A stretch of DNA of 64,000 bases. It comes from Profftia sp020342455. GTDB taxonomy: Bacteria > Pseudomonadota > Gammaproteobacteria > Enterobacterales > Enterobacteriaceae. Location: assembly GCF_020342455.1 (NCBI RefSeq), contig NZ_CP080506.1:1-64000 (forward strand), read 5' to 3'. The first letter of the stretch is position 1. Each line of letters begins with the position of its first letter. Positions 56,314-64,000 of the stretch are shown piece after piece. The notes under the pieces were generated by a model. The model saw only the letters and a list, made by a program, of their open reading frames with translations. It was not told the DNA's origin and searched no databases. The translations under genes and the position numbers were made by a program.

Positions 56314-58894
56314 ATATTTTATATATATCTTATTAGTTTCATTATAAGTACTATACTCATTAAATTATATTTTTCAGTATTTAGTTAATATCATTAAATA
56401 TAACAAAATAGTTACATACCATTACAGTACTTAAATTGCATATTATAATATAATAGATTTATAATCTATATCTTAAGTCTTTTTATTTATAAGATACCTA
56501 TCTTAATTAATGTATTATATTAAAATATATCTCTTAATTTTGCTAAAATTATTAACCCAATTAAATCCTAAATATTTTAAAAAGCATTAAGCTATCTAAT
56601 TTTTTCTAGAAATTATCACAAATAACCTCATATAAAAAAACCATAGATGTAATCTGTAGATATATTATTTAAATAGTAATACTCTTATAAGATATTTTAT
56701 AGAATTCTATTAATTTTATAGTAGTTTATGCATCTGTTATTACTAAAGAATATTTAATTCTATTAAATTAATTAATGATTTAATAAAATTATATACTTTT
56801 ATAAACAATATATTTATTATATTTTATATGTCTTTCATATACACTTCTATAATTATTAATACTATACTAAGTATATTAGTAATACAAAGTATTCTGAAAA
56901 CTTTTTAAATATTATTAAATCTAATTATTAATAGATTACTTATTAAACATTATATACCTTACATATTATACCTATACTTGAATATTTATTCAAAATAGTT
57001 ATAATAGTAATAAGAATAAGCAACTATAGTAAATATTTTAAAGTAGCTTATGGATTATATCGAGATAATAGACTAATAGTGTAATAAACCTGTAATTAGT
57101 CATTATATAATTAATAATACATATTATATAATAAACTTATTAAAATATTGCAATAGATATAATTTAGTAGATCTAATAACTACATAAAAATTAATAGTAT
57201 TAATTTATACTGATTATCTATTAGTAATAGTTAGGTTTAATACCTGATATACATTACTTATATAATATTTAATCTATTTTATAAATAAACTAAATAATAC
57301 TCCTTAGTAGGTATATATACATATAAATATATATTTTAATATACTATAAATAAAACAAGTGATTTATATTACATGTTTTTTAATTATTTATATTTTATAT
57401 GTACTACCTAATATCTAGTATTGAATGTATTAAAAATTAGTGTACACATACTTAATTAATTTTTATTATTGCAAATATCATTAATATTTATAGTATTATA
57501 AAATATACAAATCTTGTTGTCTGATATAGAATTAAAAAATTCTATAAGTAATTATAATAATATTAAAAATATTAATAATATTATAATTAATAATTGATTC
57601 ATATATAAAACTAATCAAAATGTTAGTATAAATAATTATTTTATTTATTTTATACACATAAAAATAATCTTAAATACGTCTGTAATAAAAGATATGCTTA
57701 TTATTATCTTCAATGCTAATAAAATTTAGAAAGTAAAATTATAAAATTCAACTTACTTTCTTTAGATTATTTTAATATTAATTAAAATATGATAATATCA
57801 TAATTAATAAACAAAAATTAATATATAAAATAAATCTTATAAAATATAATCTACTTGAGAGAATATTTAAAAATAAATTTAATAGAATAGTCCTGTATAA
57901 AAAGAATAAGGAGGAAATTATATTAAGTTAATACTTTCATAAAAGCATTTAATTATTTAAAATACTGTTTATTTTTTATTACTACTGGGTTAATTATTTT
58001 ATAATTACAAATTTTAATTATAATTATCCTTTATAAAATATATTATAATTATAATATCTTATTAATCATTACATATATATTTATATTACAAATATAATAA
58101 ATAAGATTATTATAATACCTAATAAATAGATGCGTATACCTATTGAAGTATAAATTTAAAAATATCTTAAGATAATAAATAATGTATTAAAACTCTTTAC
58201 ATAAATATTGAAATTTAATTCTTATATTAATTTTTACTAACATCCACAAAAATTATTTTATATTTAGTTGATACAACATATACATCCTGGTAATAGAGAA
58301 AATTTTATTAACAACCTATGTAGTTTTTTCAAAAAAATATATTTAATTTATTGATATTTCTATTTATTACTCTATTTAACGTTACTGGTATTTAGCCTCA
58401 GTTAAATTACTTAGTAAATATAGTTATAGTGTTAATAAATTATTAATAACAGTAACTTTAAAAATTAGTAATAAAGTTGTTATTATAATGATTACTAAAA
58501 TACAGTAATAAAACTAAATTACTAGGTAATTAAAACAAATAATGTGCTGCATTAACAGTAAACAACATACTTAAATATTTTAAGTATATATAACATAGAT
58601 ATTAGATATACATCTAAAGTAGTAGACTGTTAGTTTATTTTAGATGAATTTAGTTTTTATTTAGTATAAAAGTAAGTGCTATTATTAATAATATCCATAT
58701 ATATTTATTTTTAAAATATATAAAACAATGACAAATTAAAGATTGATACATAGTAAAATATAAATAAACCCAGTATTAAATAATGAATCAATAGTTATAA
58801 TTTAATGATTAACTAATCAAGTTATAAAATAATCATTAAACAGTAGGTAAAAAGTAATAATCGTAATACAGAAGAAGAAATAGTGTTGTGAGAA

Positions 58895-60018
58895 ATGAGC
58901 TCAACGTATTATATAACAAAATAGATGAAGTGGATAGTCAAAATAATACATTTATTAGCTTACCATCGATAATTAGTAACAAAAGTAAGTAAAGTAAAAA
59001 AATCTATATAAATTACCTATTTATATATCTGAACGTAAAGAAGTAATATTATCTTTATGTTATAAAAAAAGCTCAAAAAATAGGAATATCGCTAAATTTA
59101 ATAGAAGACATTTTATGTCGTACTATGCAAGAATATTATGCTTATAAAAATCAAAGAGGCTGTAAAAACCTGAATTTAAATATATGTCCTATGGTTATAG
59201 TTGGTGGGTATAGGCAAACGGGAAGTCTATTTAAGCGAATACTTCAAATTTCTAGTGATAAAAGTTCGTATTTTTGAAAAAGAAAATTAGCCCTAAGCAG
59301 AAGAAATATACGCAAATATTAGTATGGTTATTATTAGCATAAAAATACATCTTACTGAAAAGTAATAAAACTCTTACCTAAATTACCTGATCATTATCTA
59401 CTAGTAGATATGGAATCTCATTAAAAAAACAAAGAACTATAAACAATGTTAGCTACCCATAGAAGTCCAGTATTAGGATTACAACACCCAATGTTTGCTC
59501 CAGATATTAGTAAAGTTTCATTAAGTAGGTAGTAATTTATTGTGATGGTCGATATTCATGGATCTCATCCATGATTTATTAAACAGATAAAAATGTAGGT
59601 AAGTAAGCCGAATCATATAAGCCCAATAGAACATGATCAAAATATGTCTTTTATTTAAGTTTTATGTCACTTTACAATTTTTGTTTATGGTGTACACTAA
59701 AATAAATAGAATATTCAAATATATCAGCTACTAGCTTTATCATCTTGAATTTATCGTTTTGAATTAATAATAGTTAACTATTTATAAAAAATCCACAACT
59801 ATATACATATATTATTTTATGTCTTCAGTAGACAACCTTGAGCGTATTAAATACTACGATTATAGATTAAGAAGCTATCTCCTTAGTAGGAAATTACGAT
59901 CAAGACTTTTTTATTAATGAATTTTAAAAAGTATCATATTAATTTAGATCTTATGTTAAAGAATCTCAAGCAGAGAACCGCGTATAATTACTCTAGACTA
60001 ACAATAGCCTATAAATAA
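58895..60018 (+). pseudogene. tyrA: Dead tyrA (chorismate mutase / prephenate dehydrogenase)
   Basis: A full-length but broken copy of the tyrosine-pathway enzyme TyrA. From ATG 58895 the first frame reads TKIDEVDSQ (E. coli LRDQIDEVDKA), then stops near codon 33 and again about codon 51, then IGISLNLIEDILCRTMQEYY and CPMVIVGG. Further blocks in shifted frames are MVIISIKIHLTEK, KLLPKLPDHYLLVDM, RSPVLGLQHPMFAPDIS, PIEHDQNMSFI and the C-terminal FRSYVKESQAENRV. At least two frameshifts and many stops interrupt it. The span (1124 bases) nearly equals intact E. coli tyrA, so decay is by point changes and small indels. It faces pheA, as in enterobacteria. Confidence 0.92.
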
Positions 60019-61369
<1,351 letters not shown>

Positions 61370-62518
61370 TTAAACCTGTATTATATTTTCGGTGGGATAG
61401 CATCCTAATATTTTTTGATAACGAGTAATACCTTGTAAATCTTTTAAAGCCTCTTGCATGGATATATCTGTTATATTAACTTTTACATCTAGATAAAACA
61501 TTTCTTCCCAAGGATTACCATTAATAGGACGAGACTCTAGCTTTGTAATGACTATATTATGTTTACGGAATATTAGAAGTGCTTCTACTAAAGCACCACA
61601 CTGTTGACCAGTTGCCATAATTAAAGTTGTTTTCACTGGTACCTGGTATGCAACTTTAATTGCCTGACGTGATAAAATAAGAAAGCGAGTGATATTTTGC
61701 TGCTGATTAGATATGTTTTTTTCTAAAGGTTGTAGGTTATATAATAAACCCCCAGCTTCACTACCAATCGCTGCAATACAGGGTGAGTTAAACATAGCTA
61801 TTTTTTGCATAGCTGCTGCAGTACTTTCACAATATTTAATTTTCCAATTTGGAAAAGCCTTAAGGAATTCACTACATTGTTGGAATGGCTGAGAATGACT
61901 ATATACTGTGTTAATTATATCTAGTTGTGTATCACATGATACAAGAACACAGTGATCAATGGGAATGGTTAACTCCCCTACAATTGATAGGCTTGTATGT
62001 TGTAAAAGATCATAGACTTCATTAATAGCACCTGAACTTGTATTTTCAATAGGTAAGATAGCAAAGTCTGCTTGTCCTATTTCAACAATATTTAGAATAT
62101 CTTGAAAGCTATGACACCCTAATTCAATAAAATTTTCAAAATAACGAGCAGCATATTGAAGAGCCGCTAGATGGGAGTAAGATCCCTTAGGACCTAGAAA
62201 AGATATTTTAGCTGACTCTTGTGTATTATTATATTGATGTTGCAGTATCTTTTGCTGAGTTAGTATAGAATCTTCAATAATAATTTGAAACAATCTAGTG
62301 ATATAAGAACTATCAAGAGCCAGAGATTTACCTTGTTTTATTAATGAGATAATTAATTCCTGTTCACGTTCTGTATCTCTAATAGGAAGATGTTTTTCTT
62401 GTTTAACTTTAGCTACATCTTCTGCTAATGTTTTACGCTCGCTTAATATTTTAAGTAATTTGCTATCTAAGGCGCTAATTTTTTGGCGTAATATTACTAA
62501 TGGTTTGTCTGTATTCAT
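61370..62518 (-). CDS. pheA: Bifunctional chorismate mutase / prephenate dehydratase (P-protein)
   Basis: Converts chorismate to prephenate and then phenylpyruvate, the committed route to phenylalanine. The 382 residues keep all three parts. The mutase domain (1-95) has R11, R28, K39, D48, R51, E52 and Q88 at the E. coli positions. The dehydratase domain (about 104-285) has ITRF around residue 278. The ACT regulatory domain has GALV (308-311) and ESRP (328-331), which bind phenylalanine, so feedback inhibition probably persists. An AAGGG ribosome site precedes ATG 62518. No pheL leader peptide or run of Phe codons is seen upstream, so attenuation seems lost. tyrA next door is dead. Confidence 0.97.
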   Translation of the reverse strand: MNTDKPLVILRQKISALDSKLLKILSERKTLAEDVAKVKQEKHLPIRDTEREQELIISLIKQGKSLALDSSYITRLFQIIIEDSILTQQKILQHQYNNTQESAKISFLGPKGSYSHLAALQYAARYFENFIELGCHSFQDILNIVEIGQADFAILPIENTSSGAINEVYDLLQHTSLSIVGELTIPIDHCVLVSCDTQLDIINTVYSHSQPFQQCSEFLKAFPNWKIKYCESTAAAMQKIAMFNSPCIAAIGSEAGGLLYNLQPLEKNISNQQQNITRFLILSRQAIKVAYQVPVKTTLIMATGQQCGALVEALLIFRKHNIVITKLESRPINGNPWEEMFYLDVKVNITDISMQEALKDLQGITRYQKILGCYPTENIIQV

Positions 62519-64000
62519 AACACAACCCTTTTTGCATGTTAGTCTAATTTATATTACGTAGGACTGTAAATTAAAAGCCTTATATTTTGGTAATAATAAT
62601 TATATTTTTTATATTTTATTTATAACATACAACCCCTGTAGCTTATATACAGTGCAATTATTTTTATAAAAACCATAACATTTTAATAACCTAATACCAC
62701 ATAAGAGTAAATATATAATAAATAATTAAATTAATATATTAATCTAAGGATATTGTTTCTGTTATTAATAATAGATGACTTTATAAAATATATTCATTTC
62801 ATGAATATCTGTAATTATATATGTATACTATAATTTATCTATATAATATATTATTAATATAGTTATCTAAAAATATCATAATACACTTTAATTTTATTAT
62901 CTCAATTATATAAAGATCGTTCGAGAGTATATTAAATAGATATAGAAAACTAATTTTATAGTTAAGTCCAAATAGTATAAAATACTAGTGGCACGAATAT
63001 AGATTTTATATTGTATAATATCACCAGTGGCATAGATTCATATACAATTTTGTTCTTTACTCAATATAATATATTAAGTTTTTAAAATTATTATAAGTAG
63101 TTACTTGTGTTATCTATAATATATTGAATAATAGTAATAATATTATTTATTTAGTTTAAAATAATTATTCATATATAAATATTCAATATTTTTACTAAAA
63201 ATTTTATAATATTTTTATTTTTTAATAAATTTTATCCTAAAATTATATTTTAAATTTTATTTTATTAATCATGTGTAGTATGTATCAAAAAAATGTGTTA
63301 TTAAAAATTTTAAAAATAAGATAAGTTTTTATAAAAACTTATAATTACTTTATTATTTTTTATGTGATATTATATATCTTTAGATACATTAAGTAAAGTA
63401 TGGTTTTATTAAAAGTATCTATTATTATAGATGATTCATAATTCATCCTTTAATACTTATAGTAGTATTAATTAAATAACATGACTAATACAAATTTTAT
63501 ATAAAAACTAAATAAGATAAAAGACAAAATAAAAGTATTATATGATTACTTAATTATTAAAATATTAAGAATTTTATATATTTTATATAGTTTATATTAT
63601 ACTAGATAAATATCTTTTTAGTAATTACTAGAAAACTTACAAATATCTGTATATAACCCATCAATTAGTTATAGTGTGATAAATATAAAAGTAAGGTATA
63701 TAATAGTTTACTTTGATAGTACACTAATTACTAATTATAATTTGTTATATGGGTTAATTAGTTAGCTTAGACTATAAAAACATTAAATATAAATATAAAT
63801 ATAAATATAAAATACAGTAGTATATTTATTACAAACATAAGAAACATTCTTATATCATAGCTTATATTGTTACTACAACATCAAAATAATGTATTATTAT
63901 TTAATTTTAAAATAATACTCTAACAATATATATGTAATTAATAAAGGAGATAAATATATAACCGTAATAAACTTTAAAGTACTCTAATAAAAATAATCAC
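62519..64000. other. Gene-free AT-rich region at the window end
   Basis: No gene recognised. It must contain the pheA promoter near 62520-62620, but no box stands out clearly. It also has a short direct repeat (AGTGGCA) near 62990 and 63030, the TAAATA tandem repeat at 63784-63811 and an orphan AAAGGAGA at 63943-63950 with no ATG behind it before the window ends. Confidence 0.55.
63784..63811. repeat. Tandem repeat (TAAATA)4
   Basis: Four exact TAAATA hexamers plus a partial fifth. A simple slippage repeat in gene-free DNA. Confidence 0.9.

Larger units (their letters stand above)
54589..58894. other. 4.3-kb gene-free AT-rich region
   Basis: No gene recognised. The right end, directly upstream of the tyrA remnant, is where aroF sits in the E. 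coli aroF-tyrA operon, but I could read no aroF trace. Structured elements are the 18-bp hairpin at 55987-56037, the 13-bp hairpin at 56283-56313, and a full orphan Shine-Dalgarno TAAGGAGG at 57907-57914 without a start codon. Confidence 0.6.

Noticed and set aside
57907..57935. Possible start of a lost aroF behind the orphan TAAGGAGG
   Set aside because: The position roughly fits an aroF-tyrA operon, but no aroF protein block can be read in any frame.
62519..62700. A pheL-type attenuator ahead of pheA
   Set aside because: No leader peptide with a run of Phe codons and no terminator pair is present.
63943..63980. Possible gene start after AAAGGAGA at the window end
   Set aside because: No ATG, GTG or TTG with an open frame follows within a sensible distance before the window ends.

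Overview
The window looks like the genome of a long-term, host-restricted bacterial symbiont of insects, from the gammaproteobacterial order Enterobacterales. Every recognisable protein reads as a full-length, AT-shifted version of an E. coli-type protein, and several enterobacterial gene orders survive: prfB-lysS, mreB-mreC-mreD, ffh next to rpsP-rimM-trmD-rplS, yhdP-tldD, grpE divergent from nadK with bamE beyond, lipB-lipA, and pheA convergent with tyrA. By my own sum, the 25 intact protein genes cover about 27.8 kb of 64 kb (roughly 43%). The rest is extremely AT-rich DNA without genes, so gene loss has outrun DNA loss. I cannot name the species. No phage genes, insertion sequences, CRISPR arrays, plasmid genes or toxin systems were seen.

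Layout. 1-3162: a 5'-truncated, inverted scrap of lysS, then intact lysS and prfB (minus strand); prfB keeps its programmed +1 frameshift. 3163-8115: gene-free. 8116-13100: cysS, one tRNA-Ala(GGC) with a promoter, and a CadB-like antiporter without cadA. 14531-17227: mreDCB. 17228-21871: gene-free. 21872-25409: ffh and rpsP-rimM-trmD-rplS, closed by a good terminator. 25577-31357: tldD and yhdP. 33839-41222: bamE, (recN missing), nadK | grpE, ung, dnaB. 42630-43970: dinF. 47697-51992: metG and cycA. 52970-54588: lipA and lipB. 54589-61369: gene-free except for a clearly readable dead tyrA. 61370-62518: pheA. 62519-64000: gene-free.

How the genes fit together. The retained set is mostly translation and its supply (lysS, cysS, metG, prfB, rpsP, rplS, trmD, rimM, tRNA-Ala), protein targeting and folding (ffh, grpE), replication and uracil repair (dnaB, ung), cofactors (lipA, lipB, nadK), and a cell envelope still worth maintaining (mreBCD, bamE, yhdP). 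pheA keeps every catalytic and feedback motif I looked for while tyrA is a pseudogene. This fits a symbiont that makes phenylalanine for a host that can hydroxylate it to tyrosine. cycA and the CadB-like carrier suggest continued amino-acid exchange.

I did not find a new gene system. The most unusual signal is in the gene-free DNA. It carries many long, perfect, short-loop inverted repeats (up to 37 bp arms), often kilobases from any gene, and at three places neighbouring hairpins share an arm and would compete. These may be terminator fossils, RNA structures, or products of palindrome-making replication errors. They are listed separately.
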